Positions 25,492-34,848 of a stretch of 47,603 nucleotides of DNA are shown here, piece after piece. Under the pieces are notes generated by a model that made no database searches, was not told the origin of the DNA, and was given only the letters and a program-made list of their open reading frames with translations. The stretch is from Pseudomonadales bacterium (GTDB lineage: Bacteria; Pseudomonadota; Gammaproteobacteria; Pseudomonadales; Ketobacteraceae). Location of the stretch: positions 1,612 through 49,214 of the forward strand of contig NZXG01000067.1 in the NCBI GenBank assembly GCA_002701845.1, given 5' to 3'. Every line of letters begins with the position of its first letter. Within the stretch, counting starts at the first letter, position 1. The position numbers and the translations under genes were made by a program.

Positions 25492-28400
25492 ATGAAAACC
25501 CTGGAAGACCGATTAGCCGCCCTGGAGCACGCCCTGGAACACCGGATACTGATTCTCGATGGTGCCATGGGTACCATGATTCAGTCCCATCAGCTGCAGG
25601 AGCAGGACTACCGCGGCGATCGGTTTGGTGATCACCATAAGGATCTTAAGGGCAATAACGATCTGCTGTCCGTGACCCGGCCCGATGTGATCCGGGAGAT
25701 CTGTGATGCCTACCTGGATGTGGGTGCGGACATTATTGAAACCAACACCTTTAATTCCACCGCGGTGTCCCAGGCGGACTACGATCTATCCCATCTGGTG
25801 TATGAACTGAACAAGGTGGGGGCCGAGCTGGCGCGGGAAGCCTGTGACGCGAAAACCGCGCAGACCCCGGGCAAACCCCGTTTCGTGGCTGGTGTGCTGG
25901 GCCCCACGAGCCGGACCTGCTCCATCTCCCCGGACGTGAACCGGCCGGAGTTCCGCAATATCACTTTTGATGAACTGGTGGAAAACTACACCGAAGCGGT
26001 GCGGGGTCTGGTGGACGGTGGCGTGGACCTCCTGTTGATTGAAACCGTTTTCGACACCCTGAACTGCCGCGCCGCCATTTTCGCCGTGCGCCGGTATCTG
26101 GATCAGCGGGGCCTGCAGATACCCCTGATGATCTCCGGCACCATCACCGATGCCAGCGGCCGCACCCTCTCGGGCCAGACCACCGAGGCTTTCTACAACT
26201 CCATCATTCATGCCAAACCCCTGAGTATTGGTCTCAACTGCGCCCTGGGGGCGGAACAGCTGCGGCCCTACGTGGAGGAGCTGTCGCGGGTGGCGGAATG
26301 CCGGGTCAGTGCCCATCCCAATGCCGGCCTGCCCAATGAATTTGGCGCTTACGACCAGACGCCGGAGGAAATGGCCGCGATCGTCAAGGAGTTTGCCACC
26401 AGCGGTTTTATCAATATTATCGGTGGCTGTTGCGGTACCTCGCCGGCGCATATCCAGGCCATTGCCGAGGCCATGGCCGGCCTGCCCCCCCGCTCCCTGC
26501 CAAAGATTCAGCCGGCCCTGCGGCTGTCCGGCCTGGAACCCTTCAACGTGGCGGACGATGCACTGTTCATTAACGTGGGCGAGCGCACCAATGTCACCGG
26601 CTCCGCCCGCTTTCGCCGCCTGATCCGGGAAGAGGATTACGAAACCGCCCTGCAAGTGGCCCGGGATCAGGTGGAAAACGGTGCCCAGATTATTGATATC
26701 AATATGGATGAGGGCATGCTGGACTCCCAGCAGGCCATGATCACATTCCTCAACCTGGTGGGGTCGGAGCCGGACATCAGCCGGGTCCCCATTATGCTGG
26801 ACTCCTCCAAGTGGGAAATCATTGAGGCTGGTCTCAAGTGCATTCAGGGCAAAGGCGTGGTCAATTCCATCAGCCTCAAGGAGGGGGAAGCGGACTTTGT
26901 GGAGAAGGCCCGGCTGTGCCGGGAATACGGCGCCGCCATTGTGGTCATGGCGTTCGACGAGAACGGCCAGGCGGATACCGCCCAGCGCAAAATCGACATC
27001 GTGAAGCGCTCCTACGATTTGTTGGTGAGCATCGGGTTTCCACCCCAGGATATTATTTTCGATCCCAATATTTTCGCCATCGCCACCGGTATCGATGAGC
27101 ATAATAACTACGCGGTGGACTTTTTCGACGCCTGTGCCTACATCAAAAATAATCTGCCCCATGCCCACTCCTCCGGTGGCGTGAGCAATGTGTCGTTTTC
27201 CTTCCGCGGCAATGACACAGTGCGGGAGGCCATCCATGCCGTGTTCCTGTACCACGCCATTCGCGCGGGTCTCACCATGGGTATCGTCAATCCCGGGCAA
27301 CTGGCCATCTACGAGGAAATCCCCCCGCAATTGCGGGAGCGGGTGGAAGACGTGGTACTGAACCGGCGTGACGACGCCACCGACCGGCTGCTGGAAATTG
27401 CCGAAGAATACCGCGGCGATGGGGCCCGGAAAGTCAAAGAGGACGATGCCTGGCGGCAATGGCCGGTGAACAAACGGCTGGAGCATGCTCTGGTCAAGGG
27501 TATCACCAGTCACATTATCGATGACACAGAGCTGGCGCGACAACAGGCCGGTCGTCCCATTGAGGTCATTGAAGGCCCGCTGATGGACGGCATGAATGTG
27601 GTGGGCGAATTGTTTGGCGATGGCAAAATGTTTCTGCCCCAGGTGGTGAAAAGCGCCCGGGTGATGAAACAGGCGGTGGCCCATTTGATTCCCTACATCG
27701 AGGCGGAAAAAGACGCCAACACCAAAGCCAAGGGCAAAATCCTGATGGCTACGGTGAAAGGCGATGTTCACGATATCGGTAAAAACATCGTCGGGGTGGT
27801 GTTGCAGTGCAACAACTATGAAGTGATTGATCTGGGGGTCATGGTGCCCTGCGAGAAAATCCTGGCCGCCGCCCGGGAGCACGAGGTGGATATTATCGGT
27901 CTGAGCGGCCTGATTACCCCGTCCCTGGATGAAATGGTCCATGTGGCCAAAGAAATGCAGCGGCTGGAGATGGATCAGCCCCTGCTGATTGGCGGGGCCA
28001 CTACTTCCAAGGCCCATACCGCGGTAAAGATTGAACCCCAGTTAAAACGGGGTCCGGTGGTGTACGTGCCGGACGCGTCCCGTAGTGTGGGGGTGGCATC
28101 AGCATTGCTGCACAGTGAGCAACGATCGGTATTGCTGGCCAAATTGAAACAGGAATACGACGCAGCCCGGGAGCGTAACGCGCGCCGGGGTGAGCGTACC
28201 CGGCTGTTGCCCTGCGCAGCGGCCCGGGATAACGCCCTGGCCGTCGACTGGCAGCAGTACGACCCTCCCGCGCCAGCGTTTACCGGGATCAAGGTATTTC
28301 GGGACTACCCGTTGCAGGAACTGGTGGATCGTATCGACTGGACGCCTTTCTTTATCTCCTGGGAATTGTCCGGTAAATATCCCCAGATCCTCAAGGACCC

Positions 28401-29190
28401 GGTGGTGGGAGAGGAAGCCAGCAAGTTGTTCGCCGACGCCCAGAATATGCTGCAGCGCATGATCGACGAAAAGTGGTTACGGGCCCGGGCGGTCATTGGT
28501 TTCTGGCCGGCCCAACGCATCGGCAGTGATGATATAGCCCTGTACAACGCCGACGGCTCAGAGCTGGCGGTTCTGCATCATTTGCGCCAGCAGACCGACA
28601 AGGCCAATGATCAGCCCAACTTCTGCCTGGCGGATTACGTGGCGCCAGCGGGCAGCAAGCGGGACTATGTGGGTGGTTTTGTGGTGACCGCGGGACACGG
28701 CGTGGATGACAAGGTGGCTGAGTTTGAAGCCAACCATGACGATTACAACGCCATACTGTTGAAGTCCCTGGCGGATCGGCTGGCGGAGGCATTAGCGGAA
28801 CGCATGCACGAGCGGGTGCGCAAGGAGTTTTGGGGCTATGCGGCGGATGAGGCACTGGACAACCAGGCCTTGATCAAAGAGCAGTATCGCGGTATCCGTC
28901 CGGCGCCAGGTTACCCGGCCTGCCCGGATCACAGTGAAAAAGCCACACTGTTCGAGCTGTTGGATGCCACTGAAAATACCGGGGTGAGTCTCACCGAGCA
29001 TTTCGCCATGCTGCCCACCGCTGCCGTCAGTGGCTGGTACTTCTCCCACCCGGAATCACGCTATTACGCCGTAGGCAAAGTGGGTAAGGATCAGGTGGCG
29101 GACTACGCCGAACGCAAGGGTCAGAGCCGGCAAGAGGTGGAGCGCTGGCTGCGCCCCAATCTGGCCTATGATCCAGATGCCGAAAGCTGA
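25492..29190 (+). CDS. metH: Cobalamin-dependent methionine synthase
   Basis: MetH transfers a methyl group from methyltetrahydrofolate to homocysteine through cob(I)alamin. The protein has 1232 residues (E. coli 1227) and all four modules. The homocysteine domain has its zinc ligands in GLNCALG and GGCCGT (C313, C314). The methyltetrahydrofolate-binding TIM barrel starts about residue 355 ([16 protein letters not shown]). The cobalamin domain has DVHDIGKN (H760, the lower axial ligand). The C-terminal AdoMet activation domain includes [13 protein letters not shown]. No cobalamin or SAM riboswitch was recognised in the 210-base upstream region; a -10-like TACAAT lies about 55 bases before the start. 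An MgtC-type gene follows 38 bases downstream and may be co-transcribed. Confidence 0.97.
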   Translation: MKTLEDRLAALEHALEHRILILDGAMGTMIQSHQLQEQDYRGDRFGDHHKDLKGNNDLLSVTRPDVIREICDAYLDVGADIIETNTFNSTAVSQADYDLSHLVYELNKVGAELAREACDAKTAQTPGKPRFVAGVLGPTSRTCSISPDVNRPEFRNITFDELVENYTEAVRGLVDGGVDLLLIETVFDTLNCRAAIFAVRRYLDQRGLQIPLMISGTITDASGRTLSGQTTEAFYNSIIHAKPLSIGLNCALGAEQLRPYVEELSRVAECRVSAHPNAGLPNEFGAYDQTPEEMAAIVKEFATSGFINIIGGCCGTSPAHIQAIAEAMAGLPPRSLPKIQPALRLSGLEPFNVADDALFINVGERTNVTGSARFRRLIREEDYETALQVARDQVENGAQIIDINMDEGMLDSQQAMITFLNLVGSEPDISRVPIMLDSSKWEIIEAGLKCIQGKGVVNSISLKEGEADFVEKARLCREYGAAIVVMAFDENGQADTAQRKIDIVKRSYDLLVSIGFPPQDIIFDPNIFAIATGIDEHNNYAVDFFDACAYIKNNLPHAHSSGGVSNVSFSFRGNDTVREAIHAVFLYHAIRAGLTMGIVNPGQLAIYEEIPPQLRERVEDVVLNRRDDATDRLLEIAEEYRGDGARKVKEDDAWRQWPVNKRLEHALVKGITSHIIDDTELARQQAGRPIEVIEGPLMDGMNVVGELFGDGKMFLPQVVKSARVMKQAVAHLIPYIEAEKDANTKAKGKILMATVKGDVHDIGKNIVGVVLQCNNYEVIDLGVMVPCEKILAAAREHEVDIIGLSGLITPSLDEMVHVAKEMQRLEMDQPLLIGGATTSKAHTAVKIEPQLKRGPVVYVPDASRSVGVASALLHSEQRSVLLAKLKQEYDAARERNARRGERTRLLPCAAARDNALAVDWQQYDPPAPAFTGIKVFRDYPLQELVDRIDWTPFFISWELSGKYPQILKDPVVGEEASKLFADAQNMLQRMIDEKWLRARAVIGFWPAQRIGSDDIALYNADGSELAVLHHLRQQTDKANDQPNFCLADYVAPAGSKRDYVGGFVVTAGHGVDDKVAEFEANHDDYNAILLKSLADRLAEALAERMHERVRKEFWGYAADEALDNQALIKEQYRGIRPAPGYPACPDHSEKATLFELLDATENTGVSLTEHFAMLPTAAVSGWYFSHPESRYYAVGKVGKDQVADYAERKGQSRQEVERWLRPNLAYDPDAES

Positions 29191-29228
29191 TAACGATCTG
29201 TAAGGATCTGTTAGGATAAGGGAACCGA

Positions 29229-29690
29229 ATGGCCATGGACTTCAGTCTCGACCAGGATCTGGTGATCTATCATTTTACTCAGATCGGGATCGCCTTTGCG
29301 CTGGCACTGCCGGTGGCCTTTAACCGGGAGCAGTCCGCCGGCGGCGCCGGCCTGCGGACCTTTCCCCTGGTGGCGGTGGCCGCCTGCGCCTACATGCTGG
29401 TGGGTATGAGCGTGTACCAGGGCTCCGATGCTGAGGCCCGGGTAATGTACGGGATTCTCACCGGTATGGGCTTTATCGGCGGTGGCGCCATTCTCAAGCA
29501 CGATGGTAAGGTGGGAGGTACCGCCACTGCCGCGGCCATCTGGAACACCGGCGCCATCGGTGTGTCGGTGGCCTACTCCCGCTATGAAATCGCGGTGGTA
29601 TTATCAGCGATCAATTATCTGGTCTTTCAATTTGCCCGACCACTGAAAAAAATCAGTCAGCCCCACGCCTCGGATTCCGATGACCGCTGA
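29229..29690 (+). CDS. MgtC/SapB-family membrane protein
   Basis: A 153-residue inner-membrane protein of about four or five hydrophobic segments with the family's N-terminal signatures: ALALPVAFNREQSAGGAGLRTFPLVAV and GILTGMGFIGGGAILK. Characterised MgtC proteins help bacteria survive low magnesium or macrophages by restraining the F-type ATP synthase; this short form without the C-terminal ACT-like domain belongs to the broader SapB group of unknown role. It starts 38 bases after metH, preceded by AAGGGAA, and is followed by a DUF2970 gene 32 bases later. Confidence 0.9.
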   Translation: MAMDFSLDQDLVIYHFTQIGIAFALALPVAFNREQSAGGAGLRTFPLVAVAACAYMLVGMSVYQGSDAEARVMYGILTGMGFIGGGAILKHDGKVGGTATAAAIWNTGAIGVSVAYSRYEIAVVLSAINYLVFQFARPLKKISQPHASDSDDR

Positions 29691-29722
29691 AGCCGGGGCC
29701 CTGCTGAAGGAAGCCATGCACC

Positions 29723-29989
29723 ATGACCGAAACAGAGAACAAACACCAAGACCCGCCAGCCCCGAAGCCGGAGCAAACTCCGGACCGCCGCAGTGGCCGC
29801 GGTTTTGTGGCACTTGTCCAGAGTACGCTGGCCGCCATCTTCGGCATCCAGAGCGATAAAAACCGCCAGGAAGACTTCAAAAAAGGCGACGCTTCCCAGT
29901 TCATTACCATGGGCATTATTGCCGTGGTGGTGTTGGTGGTGGGCATGGTACTGGTGGTGAACAGTGTGCTGGAGTCTGCCGGGCAGTAG
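29723..29989 (+). CDS. DUF2970 small membrane protein
   Basis: An 88-residue protein with a Pro- and charge-rich N-terminal tail (residues 1-27), then the DUF2970 core ALVQSTLAAIFGIQSDKNRQ, and one C-terminal transmembrane helix rich in Val and Ile. The FGIQSDKNRQEDF segment is the family hallmark. The function of DUF2970 is unknown. It lies between an MgtC-type gene and the cysI promoter region and is probably the last gene of the metH-mgtC transcript. Confidence 0.85.
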   Translation: MTETENKHQDPPAPKPEQTPDRRSGRGFVALVQSTLAAIFGIQSDKNRQEDFKKGDASQFITMGIIAVVVLVVGMVLVVNSVLESAGQ

Positions 29990-30026
29990 ACCACGGCGCG
30001 AGAACCGGGATCCTGTTTTCATTCGT

Positions 30027-30079
30027 GTTATTCATAAATGGATATATTGATATTTCAAAATATTACTTTTATGAATAAC
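30027..30079. promoter_or_regulatory. Long inverted repeat upstream of cysI (candidate CysB-controlled region)
   Basis: GTTATTCATAAA (30027-30038) and TTTATGAATAAC (30068-30079) are a perfect 12-bp inverted repeat with a 29-base AT-rich spacer, ending 110 bases before the cysI start. The left arm contains TTATTC, as in CysB activation sites. CysB binds long AT-rich regions, which fits, but the two half-sites could also belong to another dimeric regulator. Confidence 0.45.
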
Positions 30080-30189
30080 GCTAGGCTGCTAACCTTCCGC
30101 ATCCAATTCCCACGATGATCTGTAAATTCCGGCTAATACCATGATTTGACTATGGTTATGGCCCGTAATCGCAGTAAACGAACGCAGTT

Positions 30190-31851
30190 ATGTACGCATA
30201 TACCGAATATGACCAGCAGTTGCTAACGGAACGGGTCGCTCAATACCGCAATCAGACCCAGCGGTATCTGGACGGCAAACTCAATGACGAGGAATTCCTG
30301 GCGCTGCGCCTGCAGAACGGATTGTACATCCAGCGCCACGCCCCCATGTTGCGGGTGGCCATCCCCTACGGCATGCTGAACAGTGCTCAGGTGCGTGTTC
30401 TGGGTGAAATCGCCCGGGATTACGACAAAGGCTACGCCCACATCAGTACCCGCCAGAACATCCAGTACAACTGGCCGGATCTGGAACTGGTGCCGGAAAT
30501 ACTGGAACGGCTGGCCTCCGTGCAGATGCATGCTATTCAGACCAGCGGCAACTGTATCCGCAATGTTACCACCGACCAGTTTGCCGGGGTGGCGCCGGAC
30601 GAGGTAGCGGATCCCCGTCCGTACTGTGAGATCATTCGTCAGTGGAGTACTTTCCATCCTGAATTCGCGTATCTGCCACGTAAGTTCAAGATTGCGGTGA
30701 ATGCCGCGGAATCCGACCGCGCCGCCATTCGCTTCCACGACATTGGCGTGGAGCTGGTGCGCGACCCTCAGGGTGAAATTGCCCTGGATATCTGGGCCGG
30801 CGGCGGGCTGGGACGCACGCCGGTAGTGGCCGAGAAAGTGGTGGCGAACCTGCCGCCCCGGTACCTACTGTCTTATCTGGAAGCTATTCTGCGGGTGTAT
30901 AACCGCTATGGCCGCCGCGACAACAAGTACAAAGCCCGGATCAAGATCCTGGTAAAGGCCCTGGGTGTGGAGGCCTTCCGCGAAAAAGTGGAAGCGGAAT
31001 GGCAGCACATGAAAGACACGGAAATGGACCTACCCCGCAGTGAAGTGGAACGCATGCAGGCCCAGTTTCCCGCGCCGGACTATGCGGAGCTGGCGGATAT
31101 CCCCCCTGCCCTGCAGCAGGCCCGCCAGGAACACCCCGGCTTTGACGCCTGGCTGAAGCGCAATTGTCATGCTCACAAGCAGGCAGGCTACCAGGCTGTC
31201 ACCCTATCCCTGAAAGCCACCGCCGTGGCGCCGGGTGACATCACCAGTGACGAGCTGTTCGCGGTGGCGGATCTGGCGGACCGTTACAGCTTTGGCGAGG
31301 TACGCAGCACCCATAATCAGAACCTGGTGCTGGCGGATGTGCGCCAGGATCAGTTGTTTGAACTCTGGACGGAACTGAAATCCCTGGGCTTTGCCACCGC
31401 CAATATCGGTTGTCTCACCGACGTAATCTGTTGTCCCGGCGGCGATTTCTGCTCCCTGGCCAACGCCAAGTCGATACCGATTGCCGAACAGATTCAGCGC
31501 CGCTTCGACGATCTGGACTACCTGTATGATCTCGGGGATATCGATCTCAACATATCCGGCTGCATGAACGCCTGTGGCCATCACCATATCGGTAACATCG
31601 GCATTCTCGGGGTGGATAAAAAAGGCCAGGAGTTTTATCAGATTTCCCTGGGCGGCCATTCCGGACGTGATGCCCGCATCGGCAAAATCGTCGGCCCTTC
31701 TTTTAACGAAGAGGAGGTGGCGGATGTGATCACTCAGATTATTGATGTCTATGTGGAAAACCGGATCGAGGGGGAATCTTTCCTGGCGACCTACGACCGT
31801 ATCGGAATGGCCCCGTTTAAGGAGCGAGTCTATGCCTCGAAAAATCATTAA
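30190..31851 (+). CDS. cysI: Siroheme nitrite/sulfite reductase
   Basis: This enzyme reduces sulfite to sulfide with six electrons. The 553-residue protein has two ferredoxin-like half domains and the siroheme/[4Fe-4S] ligands in the order C408-x5-C414 (CLTDVIC) and C458-x3-C462 (SGCMNACGHHH). The N-terminal substrate-binding arginines lie in QRHAPMLRVAIPYG and HISTRQNIQYNW. It is the type found in pseudomonads next to a DUF934 gene. No flavoprotein CysJ is adjacent, so the electron donor must be encoded elsewhere or be a ferredoxin. The next gene overlaps its end by 20 bases. Confidence 0.93.
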   Translation: MYAYTEYDQQLLTERVAQYRNQTQRYLDGKLNDEEFLALRLQNGLYIQRHAPMLRVAIPYGMLNSAQVRVLGEIARDYDKGYAHISTRQNIQYNWPDLELVPEILERLASVQMHAIQTSGNCIRNVTTDQFAGVAPDEVADPRPYCEIIRQWSTFHPEFAYLPRKFKIAVNAAESDRAAIRFHDIGVELVRDPQGEIALDIWAGGGLGRTPVVAEKVVANLPPRYLLSYLEAILRVYNRYGRRDNKYKARIKILVKALGVEAFREKVEAEWQHMKDTEMDLPRSEVERMQAQFPAPDYAELADIPPALQQARQEHPGFDAWLKRNCHAHKQAGYQAVTLSLKATAVAPGDITSDELFAVADLADRYSFGEVRSTHNQNLVLADVRQDQLFELWTELKSLGFATANIGCLTDVICCPGGDFCSLANAKSIPIAEQIQRRFDDLDYLYDLGDIDLNISGCMNACGHHHIGNIGILGVDKKGQEFYQISLGGHSGRDARIGKIVGPSFNEEEVADVITQIIDVYVENRIEGESFLATYDRIGMAPFKERVYASKNH

Positions 31852-32320
31852 AGACCGGGCCATTGTGGATGACAGCTTTACCGTGGTGAATTCGGTAGAC
31901 GAATTCCCCCGCTCTGGCGACGTAATCCTGGATATCGCCCTGTGGCAGGAGTTGGCCCCACGTCTGCAACACCGACCGGGTAAGGTGGGTGTCAAAGTGC
32001 CGGTGGATGTGGAGCCTGAGGATCTGGTGGACCTGCTGGGTCAGGTGGATGTGATCGCTATCGAATTTCCGGTGTTCCGTGACGGTCGCGGTTACTCCCT
32101 GGCCCGCATACTGCGGGAACGGCTCGGTTACGAAGGTGAGTTGCGGGCCTGTGGCGATGTATTGCGGGATCAGATGTTCTATTTGCAGCGCTGTGGCTTT
32201 AACAGCTTTGTGACCCGGGAGGATCGTTGTATCGAAGATGCCCTCAATGGGCTTCATGACTTCAGCGTAACCTATCAGGCGGATGCGCTGGAAAAACGCC
32301 CCATTTATCTGCGACGCTGA
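31832..32320 (+). CDS. DUF934 family protein, partner of CysI
   Basis: A 162-residue protein (MPRKIIKDRAIVDDS) whose start lies inside the end of cysI, so the two are translationally coupled. The segment DVIAIEFPVFRDGRGYSLARILRERLGYEGELRACGDVLRDQ is the family core. DUF934 genes follow the cysI-type sulfite reductase in many proteobacteria, and a role in sulfite reductase function or assembly has been proposed from that context. There is no signal peptide or membrane segment. A terminator follows 46 bases after the stop. Confidence 0.9.
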   Translation: MPRKIIKDRAIVDDSFTVVNSVDEFPRSGDVILDIALWQELAPRLQHRPGKVGVKVPVDVEPEDLVDLLGQVDVIAIEFPVFRDGRGYSLARILRERLGYEGELRACGDVLRDQMFYLQRCGFNSFVTREDRCIEDALNGLHDFSVTYQADALEKRPIYLRR

Positions 32321-32365
32321 AGCCACTGAGACTGGTTCAGAGGTTCTCCGGATCAAGCCCGCGAC

Positions 32366-32389
32366 AAAAAGCCGCCGTTGGCGGCTTTT
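32366..32389 (+). terminator. Intrinsic terminator of the cysI-DUF934 transcript
   Basis: GCCGCC (32371-32376) and GGCGGC (32380-32385) form a tight GC stem with a 3-base loop, preceded by AAAAA and followed by TTTT. Confidence 0.88.
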
Positions 32390-32627
32390 CTTTTGCCGGC
32401 GAATCAACAACAATTATGGCGGGTGTGGCCAGATTGCGCCGGATCTTCTGCAGGGTATGCAGATACTGCACGACACCCACTTTGGTAATTTGGTCGGTTA
32501 CGATACCAGCATGCCCTTTACCACCGGCACCAGCAGCGGCGGGCGGTGATGCCGGCGGTGCCTGCTGCTGAACAGATTCGAGCAGATGCAGAGCGCCATT
32601 CACTGACACAGATTCAAGGCAATGGGC
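32390..32627. other. Intergenic region before the antiporter gene
   Basis: Together with the terminator this forms a gap of about 300 bases between DUF934 and the antiporter gene. A 90-codon frame on the minus strand crosses it, but it starts with a GTG without a ribosome binding site and ends inside the terminator, so I do not treat it as a gene. I recognised no promoter with confidence. Confidence 0.4.
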
Positions 32628-33794
32628 ATGGAATCCGAATCCATCGTTTTCTCAATTTTTCTAATCTTTACCGGTGCTGCGGTGGTGTCCACCTTCGCGC
32701 TGTTCGGTCGGCAGCCGCTGATTGTCGGCTATATTCTGCTGGGGGGCCTGTTTGGCCCTTACGGGCTGGATCTGGTGTCCGACAGTGAGACCCTGGAACA
32801 CATCAGCCATATCGGCATCGTGTTCCTGTTGTTTCTGTTGGGCCTGGATCTGCAGCCACGCAATTTTGGCAAACTGATTGGCCGCAGTGCCCTGGTGACC
32901 ATCACCAGCGGGGTGATTTTGTGTCTGCTTGGCACCCTGATCTGCCAGCAGTTTGGCTTCAGCTGGCTGGAATCCGGGGTGGTGGGTCTGTCGCTGATGT
33001 TCTCCAGTACTATTATCGGCATCAAACTGTTACCCACCACCATGCTGCATCATAAACACACCGGTGAAGTGCTGATTGCGGTGCTGCTGATTCAGGATAT
33101 TCTGGCCATTGTCCTGTTGATTCTGTTGTCCGGCACAGAGCACATCGGCGACCTGGGCGCCTGGCTGGGGGTAGGTATCGCCCTGCCCGGCCTGTTGCTG
33201 GGGGCACGCTATCTGGTGCGTTGGGTGATTATGCCCCTGCTGGTTAAATTCGATCGTTTTCATGAATATATTTTCCTGCTGGCCATCGGCTGGTGTCTGG
33301 GGATGGCGGAACTGGCGGAGGCGTTGAATCTGTCGCGGGAGATTGGCGCCTTCGTGGCCGGCATCAGTCTGGCCAACGGCCCGATCGCGCAGTACATCGC
33401 CACCCATCTGAAACCCTTGCGGGACTTTTTCCTGATACTGTTTTTCTTTTCGATCGGGGCCGGGTTCAATCTGGGGCTGGTGGATGATATCTGGTTACCG
33501 AGTCTGCTGATTACCGGGCTGGTACTGGTGCTGAAGCCGGTGCTGCATGCCAAGTTGCTGCGTACCGTGGGGGAATCCAAACCACTGGCCTGGGAGGCAG
33601 GCTTCCGGCTGGGCCAGACCAGTGAATTCTCGCTGCTGATTGCGTTTATTGCCAGCGCCCAGGGCCTGATTGGAGTGGTGGCGGCCCATGTGATTCAGGC
33701 CACCACCATCTTGACGTTATTGTTGTCCACCTACATCGTGGTGTTCCGTTACCCGACCCCCATCGCCCTTTCCGACCGGTTGCGTCGGGACTGA
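32628..33794 (+). CDS. CPA2-family (Kef-type) cation:proton antiporter without RCK domain
   Basis: A 388-residue integral membrane protein with about 11-12 hydrophobic segments. Signatures are GYILLGGLFGPYGLDLV, GIVFLLFLLGLDLQPR, GLSLMFSSTIIGIKLLP, LLIQDILAIVLL (with the Gln-Asp typical of the ion site) and GAFVAGISLANGP. The protein ends after the membrane domain, with no TrkA-N/RCK regulatory domain as in KefB or KefC, so it resembles the shorter members of the family. The ion (K+ or Na+) cannot be told from sequence. I prefer ATG 32628, which has AAGG eight bases upstream, over ATG 32622. It is convergent with the AcuI-like gene, with a 6-base gap. Confidence 0.88.
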   Translation: MESESIVFSIFLIFTGAAVVSTFALFGRQPLIVGYILLGGLFGPYGLDLVSDSETLEHISHIGIVFLLFLLGLDLQPRNFGKLIGRSALVTITSGVILCLLGTLICQQFGFSWLESGVVGLSLMFSSTIIGIKLLPTTMLHHKHTGEVLIAVLLIQDILAIVLLILLSGTEHIGDLGAWLGVGIALPGLLLGARYLVRWVIMPLLVKFDRFHEYIFLLAIGWCLGMAELAEALNLSREIGAFVAGISLANGPIAQYIATHLKPLRDFFLILFFFSIGAGFNLGLVDDIWLPSLLITGLVLVLKPVLHAKLLRTVGESKPLAWEAGFRLGQTSEFSLLIAFIASAQGLIGVVAAHVIQATTILTLLLSTYIVVFRYPTPIALSDRLRRD

Positions 33795-33800
33795 GGGGCT

Positions 33801-34826
33801 TCAGGCGGTGGCGGTAGCGGCCGCCCCGGGCTGTACCAGGTAACGGCCGCAATGCCGACCCTGCAACAGCTCGGGAATAGCAGTGGCCAGATCCTCCAGG
33901 GTCAGGGTCCGGGTGGTGGCGGTTTTGAATTGCTCAAAATCGGCAAACAACCACTGGCCGGCAATTAAATTCCAGATATCCTGTTTCACCGCCAACGGCA
34001 GCTCCACGGAGTCCACTCCCAACAGGTTGATGCCGCGCAGTATAAACGGCAGGACACTGGTGTGTAGTTCGGTACCCGCCACCATGCCGCAGCAGACTAC
34101 ACTGCCACCGTATTGCACCGCTTTGATGATAGCGCCCAGCAGGTCACCACCCAGGGTATCCACCGCGGCGGCCCAATGGGGTTGATGTATGGGCCGCTGG
34201 GGTTGTTCCAGCAGTAACCGGCGGTCGATTACCTCGCTGGCACCAATGGCCTTTAACCAATCACTGCGCTCCGGCTTGCCGGTGGCGGCCACCACTTGAA
34301 AGCCCAGATTGTTCAGTAACCAGAGGGCGATCATGCCCACGCCACCGGTGGCGCCGGTAACCAGGACCGGACCCTGATCCGGGGCAATTCCCACTTGCAA
34401 CAGGGTATCCACACACATGGCCGCGGTAAAACCGGCGGTGCCGAAGACCATGGCATCCTCGGCGCTAAGGGCCGTTGGCCGATGCACCACCCAGTCCGCC
34501 GGCACCCGGATGCGACCGGCGAAACCACCGGGGGTATTCATCCCCAGATCATAACCGGTGACAATCACCCCCTCGCCCGCCTGCAGCCGTGGGTGGGTCG
34601 AAGCCACAACGGTACCGGCAGCGTCAATCCCGGGGGTGTGGGGGTAGCTTCGGGTCACCCCGGGATGGCCGGTGGCGGACAACGCGTCCTTGTAGTTGAG
34701 GGATGAGTATTCCACCGCAATGACCACGTCACCGGGGGGCAAATCGTCCAGGGACTGCTCCACCACCTGGTACAGGTATTCGCCCTGGTGGGCAGTGACC
34801 TGGAATGCCCGGAAGGGGTCGGTCAT
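33801..34826 (-). CDS. YhdH/AcuI-type NADPH-dependent acrylyl-CoA reductase/quinone oxidoreductase
   Basis: A 341-residue medium-chain dehydrogenase/reductase without structural zinc cysteines. The family pattern is clear: VEYSSLNYKDALSATG, PHTPGIDAAGTVV, GGFAGRIRVPADWVV and the nucleotide-binding VLVTGATGGVGMIALWLL. AcuI reduces acryloyl-CoA to propionyl-CoA, for example in propionate or DMSP metabolism, and YhdH is the E. coli form. Without neighbours in that pathway the substrate stays open. The start ATG has GAGAG upstream. The gene lies 22 bases downstream of sohB and probably shares its transcript. Confidence 0.9.
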   Translation of the reverse strand: MTDPFRAFQVTAHQGEYLYQVVEQSLDDLPPGDVVIAVEYSSLNYKDALSATGHPGVTRSYPHTPGIDAAGTVVASTHPRLQAGEGVIVTGYDLGMNTPGGFAGRIRVPADWVVHRPTALSAEDAMVFGTAGFTAAMCVDTLLQVGIAPDQGPVLVTGATGGVGMIALWLLNNLGFQVVAATGKPERSDWLKAIGASEVIDRRLLLEQPQRPIHQPHWAAAVDTLGGDLLGAIIKAVQYGGSVVCCGMVAGTELHTSVLPFILRGINLLGVDSVELPLAVKQDIWNLIAGQWLFADFEQFKTATTRTLTLEDLATAIPELLQGRHCGRYLVQPGAAATATA

Positions 34827-34848
34827 GATTTTTCTCTCACATCAGATC

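Noticed and set aside
25786-28017. A 743-codon open frame on the minus strand inside metH
   Set aside because: It lies wholly opposite a full-length, well-conserved methionine synthase gene. Its product is His/Gly/Gln-rich without any domain, as expected of the antisense of GC-rich coding DNA.
32337-32609. A 90-codon minus-strand frame in the gap before the antiporter gene
   Set aside because: It starts with a GTG without a ribosome binding site and its C-terminus is the translated terminator hairpin. Composition is Ala/Pro-rich with no family.
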